From Vulcanimicrobiia bacterium (GTDB taxonomy: Bacteria > Vulcanimicrobiota > Vulcanimicrobiia > Vulcanimicrobiales > Vulcanimicrobiaceae), in assembly GCA_025934645.1 (NCBI GenBank), contig JAICWY010000013.1, forward strand, positions 1 to 44,264: 44,264 nucleotides of DNA, written 5' to 3'. Made by a program: the position numbers and the translations under genes. Positions 31,163-41,321 of this stretch are shown one piece after another (the first letter of the stretch is position 1; every line of letters begins with the position of its first letter). The notes under the pieces were generated by a model that did no database searches, was not told the origin of the DNA, and saw only the letters and a program-made list of their open reading frames with translations.

Positions 31163-34100
31163 GTGTTGAACAAAGCGACCGTGCTCGACGATTTTCATCC
31201 GCTCGTCCGTGACTGGTTCGCGGGCCGCAAGTGGGCGCCGACCGAACCGCAAGTGCAGGGCTGGCCGCTCATCCGTGGCGGCCGCGACGTGCTCATTTCG
31301 GCGCCTACGGGTTCCGGAAAGACGCTGGCGGCTTTTTCTTTATGTCTGGACGAGCTCGTACGGGATGCTGCGGCGGATTCGCTGCCCGATGAAACGCTCG
31401 TCGTGTACGTCTCGCCTCTGAAAGCACTCACCAACGACGTGCGCAAGAATCTCGAAATCCCGCTCGGCGAGATTTTGACGTTGGCGCAGGAACGCGCGGT
31501 TGCGCTCGCGCCAATCCGCACGGCAGTCCGCACCGGCGATACGACGACCGCGGAACGGCAACGCATGCTGCGCACGCCGCCGCACGTGCTCGTGACCACA
31601 CCCGAGTCGTTGTTCATTCTTCTTACTGCGGAGAAGTCACGCGCGCTCTTCCGCAACGTGCGCACGATTATCGTCGACGAGATCCACGCCATGGCCGGCG
31701 ACAAACGCGGCTCGCATCTTGCGCTGACGCTTGCCCGGCTCGATGCCCTCGTCGCCGAGAACGGCGCGCGCAAGCCGCAGCGCATTGGATTATCGGCGAC
31801 GGTGCGGCCGCTGGAGACCGTCGCGCAGTTCTTGAGCCCCGATGCGCAGGTCGTGGATGTCGGCAGCCGGCGCGAGATGGAGATCGCGATCGAAGTTCCC
31901 CGCGACGAGCTGGGGCCGGTGGCCAGCACGGAGATGTGGGGCGAGATCTACGACCGCGTCGCGGAGCTGGTCCGCGGGCACCGCACCACTCTCGTGTTTG
32001 TGGGCACGAGGCGCATGAGCGAACGCGCGACGTTTGCGTTGACAGAACGCCTGGGCGAAGGCGTGGTGATGCCGCATCACGGCAGTCTTTCGCGCGATGC
32101 GCGCTTCGAGGCCGAACACCGTTTGAAAAACGGGGAGCTTAAAGCGGCCGTAGCAACGGCCTCGCTGGAGCTGGGCATCGATATCGGCTCGATCGATCTC
32201 GTCGTGCAACTGGGTTCGCCGCGCTCGATCGGCGTCGCGCTGCAGCGCATCGGACGCTCGGGACACTGGATCGGCGCAAAACCCGAGGGGCGGTTCTTCG
32301 CGACCACGCGCGATGAATTGGTAGAATGCGCGGCGTTGGTTTACGCGATCCGTTCCGGCGCAATGGATGCGCTCGTGATTCCGGATGCGCCGCTCGATAT
32401 TCTTGCGCAGCAGATCGTCGCCGCATGTGCGGCGTCTGAATGGGCCGTGGAGGATCTCTACGCGCTGGTCCGATGCGCATATCCATATCGCGGCTTGACG
32501 CGAAAGGATTTCGACGACGTGCTGGACATGCTGGCGGACGGCGTCGCGGGTTCCCGCGGACGCAGCGGGGCATTTCTGCACCTCGATCGCGTGAACGGGG
32601 TCGTACGGGCCCGGCGCGGCGCGCGTCTTGCGGCGATTACCTCCGGCGGCGCCATTCCCGAAACGGCAAACTATAACGTCGTGGCCGAACCCGAAGGGCA
32701 TCTCGTCGGAACGCTCGACGAAGACTTCGCGGTGGAAAGTTTGGCCGGCGACGTATTCTTGCTCGGCACGAATTCGTGGCGCATCAAACGCGTGGAGCCG
32801 GGAACGGTCCGCGTCGAAGACGCGCACGGCGCCGCGCCGACTGTGCCGTTCTGGAACGGTGAGGGCCTGGGACGCACGATAGAACTCTCGCGCGAAGTGG
32901 CAACGCTGCGCAACGCGGTTGACGAACGCACGGACGAAGAGGCAAAAGCCTGGCTCATTGCGCGCTGCGGCGTCGACGACGCCGGCGCCGAGCAAATCAT
33001 CGCATACATCCGATCCGGCAAAAAAGTGCTGGGTGTCGTGCCGACCGACCGGACCATCGTCGCCGAGCGGTTCTTCGACGAGGGCGGCGGCATGCAGCTG
33101 ATCCTGCACACGCCGTTCGGCGCGCGGGTGAACCGCGCATGGGGACTCGCACTGCGCAAACGCTTCTGCCGTTCGTTCAATCTGGAACTGCAAGCGGCGG
33201 CTACCGACAACGGCGTTGTGCTCTCGCTTACCGATCAGCACGCGTTCCCGCTCGAAATCGTTTTCGAATTCGTCAAATCGGCGAGCGTGGAATACGTGCT
33301 CACGCAGGCGCTGCTCGCGGCGCCGATGTTCGGCGCGCGCTGGCGTTGGAACGCCACGCGCGCACTCGCGATCCTTCGCATGCGCGGCGGCCGTAAAACG
33401 CCGCCGCAGCTCATGCGCATGCGCGCCGACGATCTGCTCGCGTCGGTCTTTCCCGATCAGGCGGCGTGCGCGGAGAATTTGAGCGGGCCGGTTCGCGTGC
33501 CCGATCACGTGCTGGTGCGCGAGACGATCGGCAACTGTTTGCACGAAGCGATGGATCTCGACGCCCTCATTACCGTGCTGCGCGCCGTTGAAGCCGGCGA
33601 GATCCGCACCGTTGCGGTCGATACGCCCGAGCCCTCACCGTTCTGCCACGAGATCTTAAATGCGAACCCGTATGCGTACTTGGACGACGCGCCGCTGGAA
33701 GAGCGCCGCGCCCGCGCCGTGCAACTGCGGCGCACTATCCGCGACGATTTGGACGGTGCGGGCATTCTCGACGCGGCGGTCATTGCGGAAGTCTCCGAAG
33801 AGTCGTGGCCGGCGGTACGCGACGCGGACGAGCTGCACGATGCGTTGCTCACGCTGATCGTGCTTCCGCCGCTCGATGAATGGGCCGAGTGGTTTCACGA
33901 ACTGCTCGCGCAAAATCGCGCGACCGTACTGGTTGACGAAAACGGCCGGCGCTTCTGGGCCAGCGCCGAACGCTTGCAGCTCGCGCAGATCGCTTATCCG
34001 GCGGCGCAGATGCAGCCGCCCATCGCGCCGGTCGCCCATGGCGCGCTGCCGGAACGCCGCGAGGATGCGCTGGCGGAGATTTTGCGCGGTTGGCTCGAAT

Positions 34101-35272
34101 CCAGCGGCCCACTCACGGTTCTGGATATGAGCGACCGCTTCGGCGTCGAGCCGCCGGCGTTGAACGAAGCGCTGATCCGCCTGGAAACCGAGGGGCAACT
34201 GCTGCGCGGACGCTTCCGCGGCGGCGCGGACGAAGAGTGGTGCAACCGCCGCGTCCTTGCGCGCATCCACCGGCGTACAATCGGACAATTGCGCCGCGAG
34301 ATCGAGCCTGTCACCTCGGCGGAATACTTGCGCTTCCTGCATCGCTGGCAGCACGTCGCGCCGTTGTCGCGTCTGCACGGCGTGGACGGCACGCTGCAAG
34401 TCATCCGGCAATTGGAAGGCTATGAAATTCCCGCGGCAGCTTGGGAATCGCAGATATTGCCCGCGCGCGTCGCGAGCTACCGTCGCGAATATTTAGATCA
34501 GCTGTGCTATTCGGGCGAGGTAATGTGGGGACGCCTTTCCGCGCATCCCACGCTTTCTGCCGGCGAAGAGGACGCGCGGCGCATCCGCCCGACCAAACTC
34601 GCGCCGATCTCGCTCTTCACGCGCGACGACGCGGCGGAACTGATCGCCCGCAATGCCGTGGGCACGAGCGGCTTATCGCATGCCTCGCGCGAGGTTCTGG
34701 CCGAGATAGAACGCCGCGGTGCGCCGTTCTTCAGCGACATCGTCCGCGGCACGAAACGTCTGCCGGCAGAGGTCGAGGAAGCGCTCTGGCAACTTGTCGC
34801 AGCCGGCCTGGTGTCGGCGGACGGCTTCGACGCGCTGCGATCGCTCATCGATGCGAAACGCCGTCTTGGCGAGAAAGGGCTGCGTGCGCGGCCTCGCTCC
34901 TCGAGCGGACGCTGGACACTGCTCGCTTCAGAAACCGAGCGCATCAATGCCGAAACGTTCGCGCGCCGTTTGCTCGCGCGTTGGGGTGTCGTCTTTCGCG
35001 ACATCATCGCTCGCGAAACGCTGGCTCCGCCGTGGCGCGAGCTTCTGCAAGCTCTGCGACGGATGGAAGCGCGCGGCGAGATCCGCGGCGGACGTTTCGT
35101 TTCCGGCTACGTCGGCGAACAATTCGCATTCCCGGAAGCAATCGACGCGCTACGCGCGTCGCGCCGCGACGGCGATACAGGTCCGCTAAGCGAAGTGGGC
35201 GCGTACGATCCGCTGCAACTCACGGGCATCATCATCCCGCAACCACGAGCGGTTGCGGACGCAGCAGTCTAA
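31163..35272 (+). CDS. lhr: Large ATP-dependent helicase Lhr
   Basis: 1369 residues. The superfamily 2 motor is at the N terminus: Q-motif region (APTEPQVQGWPLI), motif I ISAPTGSGKTLAA, motif II VDEIHAM, motif III GLSATV, motif IV region TTLVFVGTRRMSE, and motif VI QRIGRSGHW. After about 430 the Lhr-specific winged-helix and beta-sheet core follows. Long C-terminal winged-helix repeats, as in full-length bacterial Lhr (about 1500 residues) rather than the ~850-residue Lhr core, complete it. Lhr unwinds DNA and RNA-DNA hybrids and is implicated in DNA repair. The start is GTG 31163 without a Shine-Dalgarno site. Its 3' end overlaps the convergent Uma2 gene by 4 nt. Confidence 0.93.
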   Translation: MLNKATVLDDFHPLVRDWFAGRKWAPTEPQVQGWPLIRGGRDVLISAPTGSGKTLAAFSLCLDELVRDAAADSLPDETLVVYVSPLKALTNDVRKNLEIPLGEILTLAQERAVALAPIRTAVRTGDTTTAERQRMLRTPPHVLVTTPESLFILLTAEKSRALFRNVRTIIVDEIHAMAGDKRGSHLALTLARLDALVAENGARKPQRIGLSATVRPLETVAQFLSPDAQVVDVGSRREMEIAIEVPRDELGPVASTEMWGEIYDRVAELVRGHRTTLVFVGTRRMSERATFALTERLGEGVVMPHHGSLSRDARFEAEHRLKNGELKAAVATASLELGIDIGSIDLVVQLGSPRSIGVALQRIGRSGHWIGAKPEGRFFATTRDELVECAALVYAIRSGAMDALVIPDAPLDILAQQIVAACAASEWAVEDLYALVRCAYPYRGLTRKDFDDVLDMLADGVAGSRGRSGAFLHLDRVNGVVRARRGARLAAITSGGAIPETANYNVVAEPEGHLVGTLDEDFAVESLAGDVFLLGTNSWRIKRVEPGTVRVEDAHGAAPTVPFWNGEGLGRTIELSREVATLRNAVDERTDEEAKAWLIARCGVDDAGAEQIIAYIRSGKKVLGVVPTDRTIVAERFFDEGGGMQLILHTPFGARVNRAWGLALRKRFCRSFNLELQAAATDNGVVLSLTDQHAFPLEIVFEFVKSASVEYVLTQALLAAPMFGARWRWNATRALAILRMRGGRKTPPQLMRMRADDLLASVFPDQAACAENLSGPVRVPDHVLVRETIGNCLHEAMDLDALITVLRAVEAGEIRTVAVDTPEPSPFCHEILNANPYAYLDDAPLEERRARAVQLRRTIRDDLDGAGILDAAVIAEVSEESWPAVRDADELHDALLTLIVLPPLDEWAEWFHELLAQNRATVLVDENGRRFWASAERLQLAQIAYPAAQMQPPIAPVAHGALPERREDALAEILRGWLESSGPLTVLDMSDRFGVEPPALNEALIRLETEGQLLRGRFRGGADEEWCNRRVLARIHRRTIGQLRREIEPVTSAEYLRFLHRWQHVAPLSRLHGVDGTLQVIRQLEGYEIPAAAWESQILPARVASYRREYLDQLCYSGEVMWGRLSAHPTLSAGEEDARRIRPTKLAPISLFTRDDAAELIARNAVGTSGLSHASREVLAEIERRGAPFFSDIVRGTKRLPAEVEEALWQLVAAGLVSADGFDALRSLIDAKRRLGEKGLRARPRSSSGRWTLLASETERINAETFARRLLARWGVVFRDIIARETLAPPWRELLQALRRMEARGEIRGGRFVSGYVGEQFAFPEAIDALRASRRDGDTGPLSEVGAYDPLQLTGIIIPQPRAVADAAV

Positions 35273-35805
35273 CGCGCTCCGCGCGGCTTCGGAAAGATCG
35301 AACCAACCTCGAAGCTAAACCATGGCGCCGCCTCGTGCTCGAAGCGGTCCGCTTCGGTGAATGTTCGCACGCCGCTCGCGGCATGCGCGACGATTGTCCG
35401 CTTAGCCGGATCGACGTCCAAAACCAACACCGAGCCGCATTTCAAATATCGCAGCATCTTCTGCGCGATATATGCCGCTCGATTCGATGGCGAACGCACC
35501 TCGATAGCGATGTCCGGCGCGAACGGCGGCTCTTCCGCATCGTCGTCGTTCAGCGGTCGAATGCGCTCGTACGAAACGAAAGCGATGTCGGGAACGAACT
35601 CCGTGTAGGTAATATCGACGGCGCCGAGAGCGAAACGCCACTCAGGGCCGACCTCGCCACGGCCCACGGCGCAATCGCCGAGCACGCGTAGCAATGCCGC
35701 TTGAACCAGCGCATGCGTCCGCTTGGGACTCACTTTCTGGTATGGATGTCCGTCGAGAAACTCGATCTCCGGCGGGTCGAAAAGCACGCTTTGCGGCATT
35801 TCCAT
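35269..35805 (-). CDS. Uma2 family (DUF820) restriction-endonuclease-like protein
   Basis: 178 residues, typical length. Signature elements: VSPKRTHALVQAALLRVLGD, EFVPDIAFVSYERI, and PDIAIEVRSPSN, the E/D-rich PD-(D/E)xK-like core of Uma2/DUF820 proteins, followed by KMLRYLKCGSVLVLDVDP. These proteins are widespread, mostly uncharacterised, and predicted to be nucleases. Standing alone, convergent with lhr. Confidence 0.88.
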   Translation of the reverse strand: MEMPQSVLFDPPEIEFLDGHPYQKVSPKRTHALVQAALLRVLGDCAVGRGEVGPEWRFALGAVDITYTEFVPDIAFVSYERIRPLNDDDAEEPPFAPDIAIEVRSPSNRAAYIAQKMLRYLKCGSVLVLDVDPAKRTIVAHAASGVRTFTEADRFEHEAAPWFSFEVGSIFPKPRGAR

Positions 35806-35888
35806 CTCACGGGTATTCTATCACGCCGCCCCGGCAAAGGAACAAGCGCTGCTTTTAGGCCGGCACTTGTCCGGGCTTTCGCTTTACG

Positions 35889-37070
35889 TTAGGCGACTTC
35901 GAAGAGGCCCGCTGCGCCCATGCCGCCGCCGATGCACATCGTAACCACGACGTGCTTGGCGCCGCGCTTCTTGCCTTCAATCAGCGCGTGCATCACCATG
36001 CGCGCACCGGAAAGTCCGTACGGATGGCCGATGGAGATCGCGCCGCCGCTCACGTTGAAGCGATCGTTCGGAATGCCGAGCTTATCGCGGACGTACACGG
36101 TCTGCACGGCGAATGCTTCGTTGAGCTCCCATAGGCCGATGTCGTCGATCGACAAGTTGTGCTGCGCGAGCAATTTCGGAATCGCGTACACCGGCGCGAC
36201 GCCCATCTCTCCCGGCGCGTTGCCGACAACGACCATGCCGCGATAGAAGCCGAGCGGCTCCAGATTGCGCTGCTCCGCCAGTTTGGCATCCATCACTACC
36301 ACGGCGCCCGCGCCATCCGAGAGTTGCGATGAGTTGCCCGCCGTGATCGATGAGGCCGGGTCCAGCACGCCTTTGAGTTTTAGCAAACCGTCGAGCGTCG
36401 TGTCGGGACGGTTGCCTTCGTCCTTCGTGAGCGTGAAGAGCTCTTCGCGCACTTCGCCCGTCTCTTTGTTCTCGACAAATTTCCAGGCCTCGAGGGGGAC
36501 GATCTCGCGATCGAACGCGCCGCTCGCTTGCGCTTGCGCAGTGCGCTGCTGACTTTGCAGCGCGTACTCGTCCTGACGCTCGCGCGAGACTTTGTATTTT
36601 TTCGCTACGAAATCGGCGGTCTGCAGCATCGGCATGTAGACGTCGGGCTCGTGGCGCAGCATCCAGTCTTCGGTAAAGAACTCGGTGTTCATGTAGTTCT
36701 GCACCATGCTAATCGACTCGGCGCCGCCGGCGACGACGACGTTCGCGCCGTCGACAATCACGCGCTGCGCTGCCACGGATATCGCTTGCAGTCCCGATGC
36801 GCAATAACGATTGATCGTCGTGCCTGGAACGGATTCCGGCAAGCCTGCGCGCAGTGCGGCGACGCGCCCCAAATTGTTTCCGGTTGCACCTTCCGGCAGA
36901 CCAACGCCCAAAACGACGTCTTCAACTTCCGCCGGATCGATCTTCGCACGCTCGACCGCGGTTTTCACCACATGGCCTGCCATCGTTGCGCCGTGAGTCT
37001 GATTGAACGCGCCGCGAAACGCCTTACCGATGGGCGTGCGCGCCGCGGAGACGATTGCCGCCTCACGCAT
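35889..37070 (-). CDS. fadA: Acetyl-CoA acyltransferase (thiolase, beta-oxidation)
   Basis: 393 residues. Thiolase signatures: [14 protein letters not shown] at the N terminus, [13 protein letters not shown] with the nucleophilic Cys (about 90), [28 protein letters not shown] with the catalytic His, and [13 protein letters not shown] with the second Cys. It performs the last step of beta-oxidation, cleaving 3-ketoacyl-CoA with CoA. The start overlaps the fadB end by 8 nt, with AAGGAG 7 nt before the ATG. Last gene of the PadR-fadE-fadB-fadA operon. Confidence 0.93.
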   Translation of the reverse strand: MREAAIVSAARTPIGKAFRGAFNQTHGATMAGHVVKTAVERAKIDPAEVEDVVLGVGLPEGATGNNLGRVAALRAGLPESVPGTTINRYCASGLQAISVAAQRVIVDGANVVVAGGAESISMVQNYMNTEFFTEDWMLRHEPDVYMPMLQTADFVAKKYKVSRERQDEYALQSQQRTAQAQASGAFDREIVPLEAWKFVENKETGEVREELFTLTKDEGNRPDTTLDGLLKLKGVLDPASSITAGNSSQLSDGAGAVVVMDAKLAEQRNLEPLGFYRGMVVVGNAPGEMGVAPVYAIPKLLAQHNLSIDDIGLWELNEAFAVQTVYVRDKLGIPNDRFNVSGGAISIGHPYGLSGARMVMHALIEGKKRGAKHVVVTMCIGGGMGAAGLFEVA

Positions 37071-39072
37071 GAACTAACTCCTTCTCTTTTGCCTGATTCG
37101 AATAAACGTCTTTGTAGCCGGTCTCGTGGCCATACCACATGGGACCGCCGTGATGCGGCGGGAAGCCATATCCGAAAATGTAGACGATGTCGATGTCGCC
37201 CGGGCGCAGCGCGACCTTCTTCTCGAGCAAATCGGCGCCCGCGTCGATGAGCGCGTGCGTAAGACGGCGCACGATCTCTTCATCGGCGACGTCGGCGTGT
37301 TGCGCGATGCCGGCTTCGGCGGCGACTTCTCTGAAGAGCGCCTCGACGTCCTCGTCGCGGATCGCCTCGCGGCCTTTACCGACAGACGGATCGTATTTGT
37401 AGAAGCCTTTGCCGGTCTTTTGTCCCAAGCGTTTCTGCTCGTACAAACGGTCGACGATCTTCGTGCGGCCCGCGCCCATGTCCGGACGCGCCTGCTGAAT
37501 GTGCCAGAAGACGTCGATGCCCGAGAGATCGAACATCGCGAACGGTCCCATCGCAAAACCGAAGTTCTTCATGGCCGCATCGATGCGGTACGGCGGCACG
37601 CCCTCTTCGGCGAGGCCGACCGCTTCGCGTGCGTAATCGAACAGCATCCGGTTACCGATAAAGCCGAACGCATTACCCGAGAGCACGGCGACTTTGCGCA
37701 GCGCTTTGCCGAGTTTAAACGACGTTGCAAGCGTTTCGGGCGAGGTGTCTTTGCCGTGCACGATTTCGAGCAGCTTCATGATGTTGGCCGGCGCGAAGAA
37801 ATGCAGGCCGACGAACTTCTCCGGGCGCTTCGTAACCGCGGCCATCTCATCGATGTCGAGCGTCGAGGTGTTTGACGCGAGAATGCCTTCGGGCTTGACG
37901 ATCGCGTCGAGCTTTTTGAACACTTCTTTTTTGACGTCCATGTTCTCGAAAACCGCTTCGATGACGACGTCCGCATCGGCCAGTTCGCTGTAGTCGTCGG
38001 TAAAAACGATCGACTGTCCGCGCTTCCAGGCTTCTTCTTGCGTCAGGCGTCCCTTCTGCACTTGATACATGAACATGCCGAAGACCATCTGCCGGGCCTT
38101 TTCGATCTGTTCCGCATTCGGCTCGATAACGGTGACGGGAATACCGGCGTTCGCGAACGTGATCGCGATGCCGGCGCCCATGGTGCCGCCGCCGACGACG
38201 CCTGCCTTCTTTACATCCGACGCTTGCGCCGGCGGAAGGTTCGGAATCTTCGAGAGTTCGCGCTCCGCGAAGAAAATGTGGCGTAGCGCCAGCGATGGCT
38301 GCGAGCGCACTAGTTCTTCGAACAGGCGCGCTTCGCGCGCGAGGCCGCGTTCGAACGGCAATTCGAATGCCGCTTGCACCGCGTCGACGAGTTTGTGCGC
38401 TGCGAAGCCGCCGTTCTCTTCAGGAGGACACATCTTGTGCGCTTGCGCGATGACGAACGGTACGGCGTTTGCAGGCAGGCCTTGCAACGAGACCTTTTTG
38501 GCCGACACGCGCCGCTTGGCATCGCCCGTAACAGCGCTCATTACGCTCTTAGCGATATCGTCGCCGAACGACGGCACAACTGCGTCGATTAAGCCTTTCT
38601 TCAGCGCGTCCGGGGCTTTAACGGTTTCGCCCTTGAGCATCATCTGCAGCGCGTCTTGCGCGCCGACGAGGCGCGGGAGACGCTGCGTGCCGCCCGCGCC
38701 CGGAAGCAGGCCGAGCTTGATCTCAGGTAGGCCGAGCTTCGAGCGTTCGGTCGCGACGCGGTAATCGCACGCAAGCGAGAGTTCCAGACCGCCGCCCATG
38801 CAGTTGCCGTCGATCGCAGCGATGTAGACTTTCTTGCCGCGCTCGACCGCCGCAATCACGTGGCGCACGTTTTTCGCGTCGGGATCGGGTTCGGTCGCGA
38901 AATCGTTCACGTCCGCGCCCGCGCTGAACAAGCCGTTCGCGCCGGTGAATACGACGGTGTCCACGGCCGGATCACTCTCGGCGGCTTGCACTTCTTCGAG
39001 CAGCTTCGCGGAGTACGCGAAAGAGAGCGCGTTGACGGGCGGATTGTTCAGGGTGATGACTTTAATAGCCAT
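37063..39072 (-). CDS. fadB: Enoyl-CoA hydratase / 3-hydroxyacyl-CoA dehydrogenase fusion
   Basis: 669 residues. The N-terminal crotonase domain (about 1-190) has [28 protein letters not shown] and [20 protein letters not shown] with [20 protein letters not shown]. After a linker the dehydrogenase part (about 285-665) has [20 protein letters not shown] (NAD fold), [39 protein letters not shown] (catalytic His) and a C-terminal helical domain ([13 protein letters not shown]). It catalyses two consecutive beta-oxidation steps. The ATG overlaps the stop of the acyl-CoA dehydrogenase gene by one base (TAATG). Confidence 0.94.
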   Translation of the reverse strand: MAIKVITLNNPPVNALSFAYSAKLLEEVQAAESDPAVDTVVFTGANGLFSAGADVNDFATEPDPDAKNVRHVIAAVERGKKVYIAAIDGNCMGGGLELSLACDYRVATERSKLGLPEIKLGLLPGAGGTQRLPRLVGAQDALQMMLKGETVKAPDALKKGLIDAVVPSFGDDIAKSVMSAVTGDAKRRVSAKKVSLQGLPANAVPFVIAQAHKMCPPEENGGFAAHKLVDAVQAAFELPFERGLAREARLFEELVRSQPSLALRHIFFAERELSKIPNLPPAQASDVKKAGVVGGGTMGAGIAITFANAGIPVTVIEPNAEQIEKARQMVFGMFMYQVQKGRLTQEEAWKRGQSIVFTDDYSELADADVVIEAVFENMDVKKEVFKKLDAIVKPEGILASNTSTLDIDEMAAVTKRPEKFVGLHFFAPANIMKLLEIVHGKDTSPETLATSFKLGKALRKVAVLSGNAFGFIGNRMLFDYAREAVGLAEEGVPPYRIDAAMKNFGFAMGPFAMFDLSGIDVFWHIQQARPDMGAGRTKIVDRLYEQKRLGQKTGKGFYKYDPSVGKGREAIRDEDVEALFREVAAEAGIAQHADVADEEIVRRLTHALIDAGADLLEKKVALRPGDIDIVYIFGYGFPPHHGGPMWYGHETGYKDVYSNQAKEKELVHA

Positions 39073-40889
39073 TACGCGACCACTGCGGCTTTTCGGTCCA
39101 GATCGAACTGCGCTTCGGAAAGCGTCATGACGTCGCCGGAACCTTCGGTAATTTGCCGTTTCAGATAGGCGCTCTGCGTGAGCACGTGCGTGGCATAAAA
39201 CTTCGCGGTCGCGAGTTTGGCTTTGTAGAACTCGGCTTCCGGATCGTTCGCCGCAACTTTGCCTGCAGAAATCTGCGCGGCTCGCAGCATTTGCCAGCCG
39301 CCCGCGGTGATGCCCCAGAGTTTCAAGTACGGAACGCTGCAGGCGACGGCTTTGCGCAGATCACCCATTGCGCTCATGCCGATGAATTGCGAAGTTTCGG
39401 CAAGGGCGCCGATCGCTTTGTTCAGGCCTTCAGCGAGCGCCTTTACGTCGGCGTTGTCACTCTCTTCGCACTCTTTCACGGTTTTTTGCATCATGCCGAT
39501 GACGCGCGTGGCCGTCGCGCCCATGTCTTGCGCGAGTTTGCGGCCCACCAGGTCCAGCGCCTGGATGCCGGTGGTCCCTTCGTAGATCGTCGTGATGCGC
39601 ACGTCGCGAAACTGCTGCGCGATCCCGGTTTCTTCAATGTAGCCGATGCCGCCGAAGACTTGCACCGCATTCGAACACACGTCGATCGCGGTCTCGGTGC
39701 ACCACGCCTTGACCACCGGGATCATGAGATCGACGAACGCCTTCTGCTCTTTGCGCACCTTCTCGTCGGGATGTTTGTGTGCGAAGTCGAGCGACGCCGC
39801 AGTGACGTACGCAAGCGCGCGCATCGCTTCGTTCTGGGACTTCATCCACATCAGCATGCGGCGCACGTCGGGATGTTCGATGATGCGCTTGGGCTCGGGC
39901 GAACGCGAGGCAACGTCGCGAAACTGCACGCGCTCTTTTGCGTACTGCAGCGCGGCTTGATACGCGCGATCCGCAAGAGCCAGGCCCTGCACGCCGACGC
40001 TGAAACGTGCCGCGTTCATCATGATGAACATGTACTTGAGACCTTCGTTCGGCTGTCCGACCAGATAGCCGATCGCGCCGCCTTTTTCGCCGTAATTCAG
40101 CGTGCAGGTCGGGTTGCCGTTGATGCCCATCTTGTGCTCGATGCCCGCGCACTCGACATCGTTGCGCTCGCCGAGCGAACCGTCGGCATTGATCAGCACT
40201 TTCGGGACGATGAAGAGTGAGATGCCTTTGGTGCCTTCCGGCGCACCGGGCAGACGTGCGAGCACCAAGTGAATGATGTTCTCCGCCATGTCATGCTCGC
40301 CGAACGTGATGAAAATCTTCTGGCCGGAGATGCGGTAACGATCGCCGTCCGGCACGGCTTTGGTGCGAACTTGAGCGAGATCCGAACCGGCTTGGGGCTC
40401 CGTGAGGCACATCGTGCCCGTCCACGATCCGTCGACGAGTTTGGGAATGTAGAGTTTTTTCTGCTCGTCCGAGCCGACGAGTTCGATCGCTTCGATCGCA
40501 CCCTGATTGAGCAGCGGACCGTTGGCGAAGCCGATATTCGACGCGTTCCACATCTCGAGCGTAGGGCCGAGCATCAGTGAGGGAAGGCCTTGCCCGCCGT
40601 ATTCCGGAGGCACCGGCAAACCGATCCAGCCGGCTTTTGCGAACTGCGCGTACGCTTCTTTGAAACCGGTGGGCGTCGTGACGTTGCCGTCTTTCCACGT
40701 GCAGCCTTCTTTGTCGCCGATCTGGTTGATCGGGTCCAGCACTTCGCTTGCGAACGTTGCGGCTTCGTCGAGAATCGCATCGGCGACGTCGGCCGTATCC
40801 TCGTAACCAGGAAGCTTCGCGACATCCTCGAGGCCGGCCAGTTCGTGGAGCACGAACTGCATATCACGCAACGGTGCTTGATAACTCAT
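39072..40889 (-). CDS. fadE: Acyl-CoA dehydrogenase (large, about 600-residue type)
   Basis: 605 residues. LHELAGLEDVAKLPGYEDT at the N terminus is typical of the large FadE-like group. CLTEPQAGSDLAQVRTKA (FAD/substrate site), ISGQKIFITFGEHDMAENI, RFSVGVQGLALADRAYQAAL and YEGTTGIQALDLVGRKL (region of the catalytic base) follow, then a C-terminal helical domain. It introduces the trans-2 double bond in acyl-CoA and passes electrons to ETF. The start lies 26 nt inside the padR gene, so translation is probably coupled to PadR. Confidence 0.93.
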   Translation of the reverse strand: MSYQAPLRDMQFVLHELAGLEDVAKLPGYEDTADVADAILDEAATFASEVLDPINQIGDKEGCTWKDGNVTTPTGFKEAYAQFAKAGWIGLPVPPEYGGQGLPSLMLGPTLEMWNASNIGFANGPLLNQGAIEAIELVGSDEQKKLYIPKLVDGSWTGTMCLTEPQAGSDLAQVRTKAVPDGDRYRISGQKIFITFGEHDMAENIIHLVLARLPGAPEGTKGISLFIVPKVLINADGSLGERNDVECAGIEHKMGINGNPTCTLNYGEKGGAIGYLVGQPNEGLKYMFIMMNAARFSVGVQGLALADRAYQAALQYAKERVQFRDVASRSPEPKRIIEHPDVRRMLMWMKSQNEAMRALAYVTAASLDFAHKHPDEKVRKEQKAFVDLMIPVVKAWCTETAIDVCSNAVQVFGGIGYIEETGIAQQFRDVRITTIYEGTTGIQALDLVGRKLAQDMGATATRVIGMMQKTVKECEESDNADVKALAEGLNKAIGALAETSQFIGMSAMGDLRKAVACSVPYLKLWGITAGGWQMLRAAQISAGKVAANDPEAEFYKAKLATAKFYATHVLTQSAYLKRQITEGSGDVMTLSEAQFDLDRKAAVVA

Positions 40890-41283
40890 CGATACTTCTT
40901 TCTTCGTAGAGCTCGTGCCGCAAACGCTCGACGGATTGCGCGAGCATGTCCAGATACGGCAGCATGTTGGCTTTGATGCGCGTCAGGCGTTCGCGCCCGG
41001 CGGCGGTAATGTGGTAAAGCCGGCGCGACCGCTTCGTGGGGTGCTCCCACTGGCCGGTCACAAAGCCGCGCTCCTCCAGACGGCGCAGCAGCGGATAGAC
41101 CGTGTTGGTGTTCACGGCTAGCAGTCCGCCGCACAGATTTTCAACGCGCTGCATGAGGGCCAGACCGTGGTCCGGGCGCTGCTCCAACAAGTGCAAAACA
41201 AGCACCGGTAAGACGGTCTTTGATTTAACCGGCCCGCGCAGGACCTCTTCGGCCGCCCGGGTCGCCATGTTCGTCGAGCGCAT
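40864..41283 (-). CDS. PadR-family transcriptional regulator
   Basis: 139 residues. LPVLVLHLLEQRPDHGLALM and LAVNTNTVYPLLRRLEERGF form the PadR winged helix-turn-helix; WEHPTKRSRRLYHITAAGRERL is the wing. A C-terminal helical tail serves dimerisation. It is the first gene of the beta-oxidation operon and overlaps it, so it probably represses its own operon and responds to a fatty acid or CoA ester (inference). The start ATG 41283 lies 10 nt after a -10 element, an almost leaderless mRNA; ATG 41268 is possible. Confidence 0.9.
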   Translation of the reverse strand: MRSTNMATRAAEEVLRGPVKSKTVLPVLVLHLLEQRPDHGLALMQRVENLCGGLLAVNTNTVYPLLRRLEERGFVTGQWEHPTKRSRRLYHITAAGRERLTRIKANMLPYLDMLAQSVERLRHELYEERSIDELSSTVA

Positions 41284-41293
41284 TGATACTTTT

Positions 41294-41321
41294 AATATAG
41301 CACAATGCGGCCATAGTTCAA
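41294..41321 (-). promoter_or_regulatory. Promoter of the padR-fad operon
   Basis: On the minus strand TTGAAC (41321-41316), a 16-bp spacer and TATATT (41299-41294) precede the padR ATG by 10 nt, giving an expected leader of about 3 nt. The -35 lies at the very end of the upstream cfa gene. Confidence 0.65.

Noticed and set aside
31790-33544. 584-codon open frame on the minus strand inside lhr
   Set aside because: Low-complexity Arg/His/Ala composition with no motif; it is the antisense shadow of a high-GC gene with clear helicase motifs on the plus strand.
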